A stretch of 64,000 bases of DNA from Tritrichomonas musculus (GCA_039105265.1 JAPFFF010000009.1:1-64000); one strand, 5' to 3'; positions 1 through 10,739 are shown, numbered from the stretch's first letter. Notes: generated by a model from the letters alone, not told the origin. A program made the numbers and translations.

Positions 1-1649
1 GTCCACATTACTTCAATATTTTAAATACCAATTTATTGTTTCCAACATATAAAACTGCTTCAACATATAGAAAGCAAGCTCTCGCTAATTTAGGAATACA
101 TGACGACATTTTTAATGGCGATATACAAAATATTTTGAATATCATGTCAAGGTTTTTACCAAATAATTTTACTGGAAAAGGAGTTATCATGGTTGATGCT
201 GCATATGTTACACCGTATGTCAAAGTAAATAAAAATGGTAGGATTGATGGCGTGCTAAATCTCAAAGAGATCGATCCAGAATTAGCAGAAACATTTATTA
301 ATGATGACAACGAATTTTTAGAATTTATTAAATTAAATTATAACTCAGTGATACAAGCAGAATTCGGTATGACATTTGCACCATTAAATCCAGAATTTAA
401 ACAGTTTCCAATTGCATGTATTCCGTCGACGTCAGGTAAGGCAACACAAGAGTTACGCGAAAAAATTGAATCGATCATATCACTCATGCCAAAAAACATA
501 AGTATTATCGGATTAGGCACTGATGGTGACAACACTTATAGCATATATGCAAATATATTCATCGACAAAATTATTGGTAACTTCGAAAGATTCCTAAGTC
601 TTGGTGCTGTTGGTATAATTAAAATATTTGCAGTATTAATTCATTTTTCAGATCCATTGCACCTGACAAAAAGAGATCGTTACAGAAAATCCTCTCTTGA
701 AGAATTCCTAGTTTCTCCATATGATTCTTATGAAACACGGTCTGCAGAAGATTTAAAAACTATTGGAATTGCTCCTTACTTATTGGATAACAACAAAGGA
801 CGCAAAATGGAAGATGACCTCCCAAAAAAATTGTTTACTTTACAAACAATTCAAAAAATAATTGATGACGAAGACTTTTATTTACTTTTATCAATGCTTC
901 CTTCTACACTCTTACTAGAGGCACTATTCAGAAATTCACTAAGTCGGCAAGAGACTATTGACTATCTTTTACTTGGTGCAAGTATTGTATTGATTTATTA
1001 TCTTATGCAACAATATGTCATTGAACACAACTTAAAAATCTATCGTGTGCAGCCCAATACCTATAAGAAAATGAGATGTTTCACAGATAATTGGTGTAAA
1101 CAATACATATTTACTGCAATTGGAATTGCATCTCAAATAATCACTGAAGAAGCTATTGATACAGGTGCATGCAGTTCACACTACCAAGAACACAATTTTG
1201 CAAATGTTCGGAGGCATAATAAAAAAGATGACAGCCACGTGAATTTCCAGAAATCAATGAAATACATTCTATTGGAGCACGAATTGTACAAGAACATGCC
1301 TATTGAAGAAAAAGTTCCAGAATCACGAAGTGACAGTGGGAAGAAAATTTTTGACAACACTCCAGTTGAAGAACGTCCAATAATTTACTATCTTCGGCAA
1401 GCATTGTACCTTTGGAAGAATGTTCAAATTGTAAGAAAAATGCCATTATTGAAGTTAATCGATCCAAAGCCAAGAAAAATGCCATTTCAAGAGTTAAGTG
1501 GGATTTTGGGGAATTTTTATGAAAAAAATCGACGTTCAATTTCTACCAAATCAACGGGCATGATAAAAACAGCTGGCTTGAACAACATGATATTTTGGAA
1601 TGCTGATGAGCAGTTGAATAACTTGGTTAATGATGATGATTCTGAATAA
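1..1649 (+). CDS. DDE-type transposase, copy 1 (5' part outside window)
   Basis: This is the same protein as the complete copies at 2771-4747 and 5870-7846. The frame is open from base 3, and the first visible residues correspond to about residue 111 of the full protein. The N-terminal basic/leucine-zipper region lies outside the window. The first internal Met codon, at 36, is not the real start. All motifs read in the other copies are present: the V-D-A-A-Y segment, the T-D-G-D-N segment, D-P-L-H and the H-Y-Q-E-H-N-F segment. The stop is TAA followed by A. Partial only because of the window edge. Confidence 0.9.
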   Translation, partial: PHYFNILNTNLLFPTYKTASTYRKQALANLGIHDDIFNGDIQNILNIMSRFLPNNFTGKGVIMVDAAYVTPYVKVNKNGRIDGVLNLKEIDPELAETFINDDNEFLEFIKLNYNSVIQAEFGMTFAPLNPEFKQFPIACIPSTSGKATQELREKIESIISLMPKNISIIGLGTDGDNTYSIYANIFIDKIIGNFERFLSLGAVGIIKIFAVLIHFSDPLHLTKRDRYRKSSLEEFLVSPYDSYETRSAEDLKTIGIAPYLLDNNKGRKMEDDLPKKLFTLQTIQKIIDDEDFYLLLSMLPSTLLLEALFRNSLSRQETIDYLLLGASIVLIYYLMQQYVIEHNLKIYRVQPNTYKKMRCFTDNWCKQYIFTAIGIASQIITEEAIDTGACSSHYQEHNFANVRRHNKKDDSHVNFQKSMKYILLEHELYKNMPIEEKVPESRSDSGKKIFDNTPVEERPIIYYLRQALYLWKNVQIVRKMPLLKLIDPKPRKMPFQELSGILGNFYEKNRRSISTKSTGMIKTAGLNNMIFWNADEQLNNLVNDDDSE

Positions 1650-1730
1650 AAGATAATTTTTTCATTTCACTTTTTATATATAGAAATATTTGAATATTTT
1701 ATGATATGTCAAAAATTTTAAAAAAATATA

Positions 1731-2690
1731 GAACATAGGAAACTCTCGAGATATGTCGATATGCTTCGAAATTAATAATATATACTCACCATAGATAGTT
1801 ATTGATGATTTCAGATTTTAAGCGAAATCGCGGCGGAGAGTCTTTCAAAAAGTTGTGATTTTCATAACGAGTCTCCAGACGTAAATGTAAAAATGTTTCA
1901 AAATTTATGGTATTATAAGAATATATATTGCAAGCATCTTAATATATATCAATTGTTATATTTTTATTAGCTTCGCTTTGCATCGAGTTATTTATAAAAT
2001 ATATTTCAAAAATTTGATTTCTGTATTTTTGCATTAAATGTCAGAAAAAAAAATAGGTGTACCTACATAATCAGTATAACAATAATTGCATTACTGTATT
2101 GTATATGATTATAAAATTATAGGATTGTATGTTTATTGTATATAGAGTAATAACCAAAAACTCCTATCCGTGAAGAATGAGATTTTTTATATTAAGATAA
2201 AAATACAAAAAAACTCGTTACTAACAATATCGGCCAAAATTCAATATTTTTACCCAAAAATTGGTTATTTGTCTTATTATGATGTTAAAAACACGATTAA
2301 GCAAAAAAATTGCGCATTATAAGTATATATCCCGAGATAAAGCGATTTACACTATTTTTAGCCGATTTTACGATTTTTTTTGGAAAAAACGATTCCAGAA
2401 CAGAGCCAACGAATGACCTGTATATTACATTTATCTTAAATAGTAGTATACATTGCATTATATATTATATTAAATTTTTAGAAAAATCGTCCGCCAAATT
2501 TTCGAGAAAAATCAATTACAAAATTATACTACATTTGAATAGAAATTCCTCTCAATTTTGGCAACTTTCTTTAATCATATCTCAGTATATACGCAAAATT
2601 AGGAAAATGTTTTCTATTAAAATATTCTTATAATATGATATACTTTATTATATATTAATTTCAAAAGATTATGAGAGTTTCCTATGTTCT
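1731..2690. mobile_element. Non-coding inverted-repeat-bounded segment, copy 1
   Basis: This stretch between transposase copies 1 and 2 has inverted repeats at both ends: GAACATAGGAAACTCTC on the left and GAGAGTTTCCTATGTTC on the right, with TATA/TATA extending the match outward. It contains no ATG-started frame of useful length. The longest frame, at about 2310-2633, needs a TTG start. It could be a small non-autonomous element using the transposase made next door, the non-coding part of a larger 3.1 kb element, or the joined ends of a circular intermediate. The sequence does not decide between these. Confidence 0.75.
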
Positions 2691-2758
2691 ATAATTTTTC
2701 GTGGTCATGCTTTTTTTTCCTTTCAAATTTAAAAACCTCTGAAATTTTCAATATAGAA

Positions 2759-2769
2759 TCATTTTTTTT
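2759..2769 (+). promoter_or_regulatory. Initiator-like TCATTTT motif before transposase ATG
   Basis: TCA followed by eight T lies so that its A is 10 nt before the ATG at 2771. This fits the trichomonad initiator pattern TCA(+1)Y(T/A), known from the biology of the group. The same motif precedes copy 3 with nine T. It supports the MAPKRNP start over the longer in-frame extension that exists only in copy 2. Confidence 0.5.
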
Positions 2770-2770
2770 A

Positions 2771-4747
2771 ATGGCGCCTAAGCGAAATCCATCATGGTTT
2801 ACTCCCGAAACAGGAGCAAAAGCAAGATCTCAGCAAACTTACGAAAAGCTCTTAGAAGACAATCAAAGATTACAAGGTGAAAATGAAAGGTTAATTTTGG
2901 AGAATACAAGGCTAAAAAGACAAATAGCAGACTTACAGAAAATTAAATTGAATATACCAGAAGACAAACAAAAAACGATTAATATTAGTCCAATAGTATT
3001 AAGATTCATCGGCGCTACATGGGATAATATAACAAAATTTCCTCAAGGAAGACGTTATGATGGACTTCACGAATTCTTTGCACTGTTAAGCATGATGAGT
3101 CCACATTACTTCAATATTTTAAATACCAATTTATTGTTTCCAACATATAAAACTGCTTCAACATATAGAAAGCAAGCTCTCGCTAATTTAGGAATACATG
3201 ACGACATTTTTAATGGCGATATACAAAATATTTTGAATATCATGTCAAGGTTTTTACCAAATAATTTTACTGGAAAAGGAGTTATCATGGTTGATGCTGC
3301 ATATGTTACACCGTATGTCAAAGTAAATAAAAATGGTAGGATTGATGGCGTGCTAAATCTCAAAGAGATCGATCCAGAATTAGCAGAAACATTTATTAAT
3401 GATGACAACGAATTTTTAGAATTTATTAAATTAAATTATAACTCAGTGATACAAGCAGAATTCGGTATGACATTTGCACCATTAAATCCAGAATTTAAAC
3501 AGTTTCCAATTGCATGTATTCCGTCGACGTCAGGTAAGGCAACACAAGAGTTACGCGAAAAAATTGAATCGATCATATCACTCATGCCAAAAAACATAAG
3601 TATTATCGGATTAGGCACTGATGGTGACAACACTTATAGCATATATGCAAATATATTCATCGACAAAATTATTGGTAACTTCGAAAGATTCCTAAGTCTT
3701 GGTGCTGTTGGTATAATTAAAATATTTGCAGTATTAATTCATTTTTCAGATCCATTGCACCTGACAAAAAGAGATCGTTACAGAAAATCCTCTCTTGAAG
3801 AATTCCTAGTTTCTCCATATGATTCTTATGAAACACGGTCTGCAGAAGATTTAAAAACTATTGGAATTGCTCCTTACTTATTGGATAACAACAAAGGACG
3901 CAAAATGGAAGATGACCTCCCAAAAAAATTGTTTACTTTACAAACAATTCAAAAAATAATTGATGACGAAGACTTTTATTTACTTTTATCAATGCTTCCT
4001 TCTACACTCTTACTAGAGGCACTATTCAGGAATTCACTAAGTCGGCAAGAGACTATTGACTATCTTTTACTTGGTGCAAGTATTGTATTGATTTATTATC
4101 TTATGCAACAATATGTCATTGAACACAACTTAAAAATCTATCGTGTGCAGCCCAATACCTATAAGAAAATGAGATGTTTCACAGATAATTGGTGTAAACA
4201 ATACATATTTACTGCAATTGGAATTGCATCTCAAATAATCACTGAAGAAGCTATTGATACAGGTGCATGCAGTTCACACTACCAAGAACACAATTTTGCA
4301 AATGTTCGGAGGCATAATAAAAAAGATGACAGCCACGTGAATTTCCAGAAATCAATGAAATACATTCTATTGGAGCACGAATTGTACAAGAACATGCCTA
4401 TTGAAGAAAAAGTTCCAGAATCACGAAGTGACAGTGGGAAGAAAATTTTTGACAACACTCCAGTTGAAGAACGTCCAATAATTTACTATCTTCGGCAAGC
4501 ATTGTACCTTTGGAAGAATGTTCAAATTGTAAGAAAAATGCCATTATTGAAGTTAATCGATCCAAAGCCAAGAAAAATGCCATTTCAAGAGTTAAGTGGG
4601 ATTTTGGGGAATTTTTATGAAAAAAATCGACGTTCAATTTCTACCAAATCAACGGGCATGATAAAAACAGCTGGCTTGAACAACATGATATTTTGGAATG
4701 CTGATGAGCAGTTGAATAACTTGGTTAATGATGATGATTCTGAATAA
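2771..4747 (+). CDS. DDE-type transposase, copy 2 (658 aa), P-element-like
   Basis: Likely catalyses cut-and-paste movement of the repeated element. Visible features in order: a basic N-terminus (MAPKRNP); a leucine zipper with Leu at residues 27, 34, 41, 48 and 55 for dimerisation; an acidic residue after a beta-strand, D175 (VDAAYV); a second acidic site, TDGDN at 283-287; DPLH at 327-330; and Q505-E506-H-N-F followed by VRR. Order and spacing resemble the P-element/THAP9 transposases, with D, D, a long insert, then E. No THAP zinc finger is visible. I chose ATG 2771 because copy 3 can only start there and an initiator-like motif lies just upstream. The in-frame ATG at 2684 is open only because this copy has eight T instead of nine. 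The superfamily call is inference; the transposase call is fairly firm because of repetition, TIRs and the acidic triad. Confidence 0.75.
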   Translation: MAPKRNPSWFTPETGAKARSQQTYEKLLEDNQRLQGENERLILENTRLKRQIADLQKIKLNIPEDKQKTINISPIVLRFIGATWDNITKFPQGRRYDGLHEFFALLSMMSPHYFNILNTNLLFPTYKTASTYRKQALANLGIHDDIFNGDIQNILNIMSRFLPNNFTGKGVIMVDAAYVTPYVKVNKNGRIDGVLNLKEIDPELAETFINDDNEFLEFIKLNYNSVIQAEFGMTFAPLNPEFKQFPIACIPSTSGKATQELREKIESIISLMPKNISIIGLGTDGDNTYSIYANIFIDKIIGNFERFLSLGAVGIIKIFAVLIHFSDPLHLTKRDRYRKSSLEEFLVSPYDSYETRSAEDLKTIGIAPYLLDNNKGRKMEDDLPKKLFTLQTIQKIIDDEDFYLLLSMLPSTLLLEALFRNSLSRQETIDYLLLGASIVLIYYLMQQYVIEHNLKIYRVQPNTYKKMRCFTDNWCKQYIFTAIGIASQIITEEAIDTGACSSHYQEHNFANVRRHNKKDDSHVNFQKSMKYILLEHELYKNMPIEEKVPESRSDSGKKIFDNTPVEERPIIYYLRQALYLWKNVQIVRKMPLLKLIDPKPRKMPFQELSGILGNFYEKNRRSISTKSTGMIKTAGLNNMIFWNADEQLNNLVNDDDSE

Positions 4748-4828
4748 AAGATAATTTTTTCATTTCACTTTTTATATATAGAAATATTTGAATATTTTAT
4801 GATATGTCAAAAATTTTAAAAAAATATA

Positions 4829-5788
4829 GAACATAGGAAACTCTCGAGATATGTCGATATGCTTCGAAATTAATAATATATACTCACCATAGATAGTTAT
4901 TGATGATTTCAGATTTTAAGCGAAATCGCGGCGGAGAGTCTTTCAAAAAGTTGTGATTTTCATAACGAGTCTCCAGACGTAAATGTAAAAATGTTTCAAA
5001 ATTTATGGTATTATAAGAATATATATTGCAAGCATCTTAATATATATCAATTGTTATATTTTTATTAGCTTCGCTTTGCATCGAGTTATTTATAAAATAT
5101 ATTTCAAAAATTTGATTTCTGTATTTTTGCATTAAATGTCAGAAAAAAAAATAGGTGTACCTACATAATCAGTATAACAATAATTGCATTACTGTATTGT
5201 ATATGATTATAAAATTATAGGATTGTATGTTTATTGTATATAGAGTAATAACCAAAAACTCCTATCCGTGAAGAATGAGATTTTTTATATTAAGATAAAA
5301 ATACAAAAAAACTCGTTACTAACAATATCGGCCAAAATTCAATATTTTTACCCAAAAATTGGTTATTTGTCTTATTATGATGTTAAAAACACGATTAAGC
5401 AAAAAAATTGCGCATTATAAGTATATATCCCGAGATAAAGCGATTTACACTATTTTTAGCCGATTTTACGATTTTTTTTGGAAAAAACGATTCCAGAACA
5501 GAGCCAACGAATGACCTGTATATTACATTTATCTTAAATAGTAGTATACATTGCATTATATATTATATTAAATTTTTAGAAAAATCGTCCGCCAAATTTT
5601 CGAGAAAAATCAATTACAAAATTATACTACATTTGAATAGAAATTCCTCTCAATTTTGGCAACTTTCTTTAATCATATCTCAGTATATACGCAAAATTAG
5701 GAAAATGTTTTCTATTAAAATATTCTTATAATATGATATACTTTATTATATATTAATTTCAAAAGATTATGAGAGTTTCCTATGTTCT
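4829..5788. mobile_element. Non-coding inverted-repeat-bounded segment, copy 2
   Basis: Second copy of the 0.96 kb segment, apparently identical to 1731-2690 and with the same inverted repeats at its ends. It separates transposase copies 2 and 3. No gene is visible in it. Confidence 0.75.
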
Positions 5789-5869
5789 ATAATTTTTCGT
5801 GGTCATGCTTTTTTTTCCTTTCAAATTTAAAAACCTCTGAAATTTTCAATATAGAATCATTTTTTTTTA

Positions 5870-7846
5870 ATGGCGCCTAAGCGAAATCCATCATGGTTTA
5901 CTCCCGAAACAGGAGCAAAAGCAAGATCTCAGCAAACTTACGAAAAGCTCTTAGAAGACAATCAAAGATTACAAGGTGAAAATGAAAGGTTAATTTTGGA
6001 GAATACAAGGCTAAAAAGACAAATAGCAGACTTACAGAAAATTAAATTGAATATACCAGAAGACAAACAAAAAACGATTAATATTAGTCCAATAGTATTA
6101 AGATTCATCGGCGCTACATGGGATAATATAACAAAATTTCCTCAAGGAAGACGTTATGATGGACTTCACGAATTCTTTGCACTGTTAAGCATGATGAGTC
6201 CACATTACTTCAATATTTTAAATACCAATTTATTGTTTCCAACATATAAAACTGCTTCAACATATAGAAAGCAAGCTCTCGCTAATTTAGGAATACATGA
6301 CGACATTTTTAATGGCGATATACAAAATATTTTGAATATCATGTCAAGGTTTTTACCAAATAATTTTACTGGAAAAGGAGTTATCATGGTTGATGCTGCA
6401 TATGTTACACCGTATGTCAAAGTAAATAAAAATGGTAGGATTGATGGCGTGCTAAATCTCAAAGAGATCGATCCAGAATTAGCAGAAACATTTATTAATG
6501 ATGACAACGAATTTTTAGAATTTATTAAATTAAATTATAACTCAGTGATACAAGCAGAATTCGGTATGACATTTGCACCATTAAATCCAGAATTTAAACA
6601 GTTTCCAATTGCATGTATTCCGTCGACGTCAGGTAAGGCAACACAAGAGTTACGCGAAAAAATTGAATCGATCATATCACTCATGCCAAAAAACATAAGT
6701 ATTATCGGATTAGGCACTGATGGTGACAACACTTATAGCATATATGCAAATATATTCATCGACAAAATTATTGGTAACTTCGAAAGATTCCTAAGTCTTG
6801 GTGCTGTTGGTATAATTAAAATATTTGCAGTATTAATTCATTTTTCAGATCCATTGCACCTGACAAAAAGAGATCGTTACAGAAAATCCTCTCTTGAAGA
6901 ATTCCTAGTTTCTCCATATGATTCTTATGAAACACGGTCTGCAGAAGATTTAAAAACTATTGGAATTGCTCCTTACTTATTGGATAACAACAAAGGACGC
7001 AAAATGGAAGATGACCTCCCAAAAAAATTGTTTACTTTACAAACAATTCAAAAAATAATTGATGACGAAGACTTTTATTTACTTTTATCAATGCTTCCTT
7101 CTACACTCTTACTAGAGGCACTATTCAGAAATTCACTAAGTCGGCAAGAGACTATTGACTATCTTTTACTTGGTGCAAGTATTGTATTGATTTATTATCT
7201 TATGCAACAATATGTCATTGAACACAACTTAAAAATCTATCGTGTGCAGCCCAATACCTATAAGAAAATGAGATGTTTCACAGATAATTGGTGTAAACAA
7301 TACATATTTACTGCAATTGGAATTGCATCTCAAATAATCACTGAAGAAGCTATTGATACAGGTGCATGCAGTTCACACTACCAAGAACACAATTTTGCAA
7401 ATGTTCGGAGGCATAATAAAAAAGATGACAGCCACGTGAATTTCCAGAAATCAATGAAATACATTCTATTGGAGCACGAATTGTACAAGAACATGCCTAT
7501 TGAAGAAAAAGTTCCAGAATCACGAAGTGACAGTGGGAAGAAAATTTTTGACAACACTCCAGTTGAAGAACGTCCAATAATTTACTATCTTCGGCAAGCA
7601 TTGTACCTTTGGAAGAATGTTCAAATTGTAAGAAAAATGCCATTATTGAAGTTAATCGATCCAAAGCCAAGAAAAATGCCATTTCAAGAGTTAAGTGGGA
7701 TTTTGGGGAATTTTTATGAAAAAAATCGACGTTCAATTTCTACCAAATCAACGGGCATGATAAAAACAGCTGGCTTGAACAACATGATATTTTGGAATGC
7801 TGATGAGCAGTTGAATAACTTGGTTAATGATGATGATTCTGAATAA
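5870..7846 (+). CDS. DDE-type transposase, copy 3 (658 aa)
   Basis: Complete copy encoding the same 658-residue protein as copy 2. The 5' leader has T9 rather than T8 before TAATGG, which closes the upstream extension and fixes the start at 5870. TCA plus T9 just before it is the initiator-like motif (5857-5868). Zipper, acidic triad and C-terminal acidic tail (NDDDSE) are all intact, so the copy could be active. The stop is TAA followed by A. Confidence 0.78.
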   Translation: MAPKRNPSWFTPETGAKARSQQTYEKLLEDNQRLQGENERLILENTRLKRQIADLQKIKLNIPEDKQKTINISPIVLRFIGATWDNITKFPQGRRYDGLHEFFALLSMMSPHYFNILNTNLLFPTYKTASTYRKQALANLGIHDDIFNGDIQNILNIMSRFLPNNFTGKGVIMVDAAYVTPYVKVNKNGRIDGVLNLKEIDPELAETFINDDNEFLEFIKLNYNSVIQAEFGMTFAPLNPEFKQFPIACIPSTSGKATQELREKIESIISLMPKNISIIGLGTDGDNTYSIYANIFIDKIIGNFERFLSLGAVGIIKIFAVLIHFSDPLHLTKRDRYRKSSLEEFLVSPYDSYETRSAEDLKTIGIAPYLLDNNKGRKMEDDLPKKLFTLQTIQKIIDDEDFYLLLSMLPSTLLLEALFRNSLSRQETIDYLLLGASIVLIYYLMQQYVIEHNLKIYRVQPNTYKKMRCFTDNWCKQYIFTAIGIASQIITEEAIDTGACSSHYQEHNFANVRRHNKKDDSHVNFQKSMKYILLEHELYKNMPIEEKVPESRSDSGKKIFDNTPVEERPIIYYLRQALYLWKNVQIVRKMPLLKLIDPKPRKMPFQELSGILGNFYEKNRRSISTKSTGMIKTAGLNNMIFWNADEQLNNLVNDDDSE

Positions 7847-7927
7847 AAGATAATTTTTTCATTTCACTTTTTATATATAGAAATATTTGAATATTTTATG
7901 ATATGTCAAAAATTTTAAAAAAATATA

Positions 7928-8887
7928 GAACATAGGAAACTCTCGAGATATGTCGATATGCTTCGAAATTAATAATATATACTCACCATAGATAGTTATT
8001 GATGATTTCAGATTTTAAGCGAAATCGCGGCGGAGAGTCTTTCAAAAAGTTGTGATTTTCATAACGAGTCTCCAGACGTAAATGTAAAAATGTTTCAAAA
8101 TTTATGGTATTATAAGAATATATATTGCAAGCATCTTAATATATATCAATTGTTATATTTTTATTAGCTTCGCTTTGCATCGAGTTATTTATAAAATATA
8201 TTTCAAAAATTTGATTTCTGTATTTTTGCATTAAATGTCAGAAAAAAAAATAGGTGTACCTACATAATCAGTATAACAATAATTGCATTACTGTATTGTA
8301 TATGATTATAAAATTATAGGATTGTATGTTTATTGTATATAGAGTAATAACCAAAAACTCCTATCCGTGAAGAATGAGATTTTTTATATTAAGATAAAAA
8401 TACAAAAAAACTCGTTACTAACAATATCGGCCAAAATTCAATATTTTTACCCAAAAATTGGTTATTTGTCTTATTATGATGTTAAAAACACGATTAAGCA
8501 AAAAAATTGCGCATTATAAGTATATATCCCGAGATAAAGCGATTTACACTATTTTTAGCCGATTTTACGATTTTTTTTGGAAAAAACGATTCCAGAACAG
8601 AGCCAACGAATGACCTGTATATTACATTTATCTTAAATAGTAGTATACATTGCATTATATATTATATTAAATTTTTAGAAAAATCGTCCGCCAAATTTTC
8701 GAGAAAAATCAATTACAAAATTATACTACATTTGAATAGAAATTCCTCTCAATTTTGGCAACTTTCTTTAATCATATCTCAGTATATACGCAAAATTAGG
8801 AAAATGTTTTCTATTAAAATATTCTTATAATATGATATACTTTATTATATATTAATTTCAAAAGATTATGAGAGTTTCCTATGTTCT
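7928..8887. mobile_element. Non-coding inverted-repeat-bounded segment, copy 3 and array end
   Basis: Third copy of the 0.96 kb segment. Its right inverted repeat (8870-8887) is followed by unrelated sequence starting GTATTTATT instead of ATAATTTTTC. This fixes one terminus of the array at 8887/8888 and shows that the inverted repeat is a true element end rather than an internal palindrome. Confidence 0.75.
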
Positions 8888-9900
8888 GTATTTATTAGAA
8901 AAAATACTAGTAATTCAATTAAATTGAGTTTTTTCAGATAATAACTTTTTGGCCAAAAAGAATTACATTTGCAAAAAAGTTGTCATCTTTTGAAAAAATT
9001 AATTTTTTCACAAAAAAAATTCTTTTGTTTCAATTTGCAATTTTTTTGAAATAACTTTTTTTATTGATTACAAAAAGTATTTGCCATTTAAATATCTTTT
9101 TTAAAATAATTTTTTTTTGTGCAAATATAACTTTAAAAAATTAAAGAAATTGCTCATATTATGATTACAAATTATTTGCAATTATTTTTAAATGCTTTTA
9201 TTCATAAATTAGATGTAATTATGAGTAAAAATTGATATAACTTTATTGTTGCTGTGAGGTTTGCAGGATATGTGCTCTACAAAAATGTAAAATAGAAATA
9301 AAATATTTCAAAAGAAAAAAATTATTGTTCATAAAAGATTGCTATGATTGGTTGTCGTGCTCACATATTATTGTACTTTCTTAGAAACAAAGAAGTTGTT
9401 CTTTTTTATTTCCAAAGTTTTAGAGATAATTTTCATTCTTCTCAATTTATTAAAATATTGATAACCTTGAATATTTTTATTATTGGTTTTTGTAAATAGT
9501 ATATTGTAATTTACGCAAAAAAAATTTGTTTTAAAATTATTTTTTTTATAACAAAAACCATTGCAAATATGCAACAACAAGTTTTTTCAAAATTATATTT
9601 ATTTTTGAAATAAATCAATTTATTCAAAATTTTATCGATTTTTTGTTTTCACTTCAAAATAATCGTAAAAAATTGGTATTTTAAAAAACAAATATTTTTT
9701 TAAATAGAGATTTCTTTGGCGTTTTTTCAGGATTTTTTAAAATTAAATTGTTTTTAATATATAAATCATGGAATTTTAAAAAAGCTAAGACTTTTTCCTT
9801 AGTCTCTAATAAGTAATTTTAATGGAATTTTTTAATTTTAAGTTTTAATGGAGTTATAACTTATGCTTTTTAATGAAATTTTTTTCATTATATTTTTATT

Positions 9901-9990
9901 CTTCAGTGCTAACAAAAGCTTTCCTAACAAGAAATGTTGAAATAATTCAACTTTTACTCGAATACTCGAAGAATCATCAAAATGCTTAAA
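9901..9990 (+). pseudogene. Ankyrin-repeat relic
   Basis: One forward frame reads about 30 residues containing NVEIIQLLLEYSKN, a typical second half of an ankyrin repeat (helix motif EIIQLLLE). It ends at a TAA and has no start upstream. It stands alone in non-coding sequence, so it is probably a decayed piece of a member of the large trichomonad ankyrin family. It is not adjacent to the intact ankyrin gene at 14950. Confidence 0.45.
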
Positions 9991-10613
9991 ATCATTGAGC
10001 ATTGGTGACTCCATTTTGGAGTAAATAAAAAATCAAATTTTTCTTAATTTTATTTTATTTTTTAGTTTTTTTTTGATGTTTTGGTTTTTATTTGAAAAAA
10101 ATTCTAAAATTTTCAATCCATATCAGAGTGATTGATGACAATCTATGAGCAAACACACATACATAAATAAGAATGTTAAACTATGCATGCATTTGTATTC
10201 AATGAAAAATTTTTAAGCTAAATTACATATTGTTGATATAATATTAATAGATGATGTCTAACTACTTTTAAAAACTTTTTATAATAGTAATATAAATACT
10301 AATTCATCAAATTCGCTTTTTTCACATATATATTTCATTAATTCTCTACAAATGATCTTTTTTTTAATAAATTGCAATTGTTGCAGTAAAAAACGTATAT
10401 ATAGTTCGCATGATTTTTATGTGAAAAAACAAAGCCAATAATCTATGAAATGCTTCAACATAGGAAACATAAACAATATCGACTATTTATGGTTAATCAA
10501 CATATATATATATTATGTGTACTTTCAAATATTGATGCAACATTCACTGCAATGATGATATCAATATTCATTCATTTTATTGAAATAGATAAATAATAGA
10601 AAATATATTAAAA

Positions 10614-10739
10614 AACAGTAAATTTGTGTTTACCATGATACAATACTTTTTTTTATATTTGAGGTAATATAGATTACATTTACGTCAGCAACCAAGTTCC
10701 AATACACGGATGCTCAGTAAAAAACACAAATTTACTGTT
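10614..10739. repeat. 126 bp element with perfect 18 bp inverted ends
   Basis: AACAGTAAATTTGTGTTT at 10614-10631 is the exact reverse complement of 10722-10739. The interior is slightly richer in G/C than its surroundings. No clear target duplication is seen. It may be a very small MITE or a stable stem-loop. Confidence 0.55.

Larger units (their letters stand above)
1..8887 (+). repeat. Head-to-tail array of a 3.1 kb transposase unit
   Basis: Three transposase reading frames repeat in the same orientation with periods of 3098 and 3099 bp. The first is cut by the window edge. Each unit is a transposase gene followed by a ~0.96 kb non-coding segment. The junctions carry inverted repeats: AGAACATAGGAAACTCTC at 1729-1746, 4827-4844 and 7926-7943, and GAGAGTTTCCTATGTTCT at 2673-2690, 5771-5788 and 8870-8887. 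Homology stops at 8887/8888, so the array ends exactly on an inverted repeat. The copies differ by one A/G substitution (near 4030, only in the second copy) and by T8 versus T9 before the start codon. Such identity means very recent amplification, gene conversion or an assembly artefact. The array may extend left of the window. Confidence 0.95.

Noticed and set aside
2310-2633. 107-codon frame repeated three times in the array spacer (also 5408-5731, 8507-8830)
   Set aside because: It begins at TTG with no ATG near the front and has low-complexity Ile/Lys/Asn composition. It is repeated only because the array is repeated.
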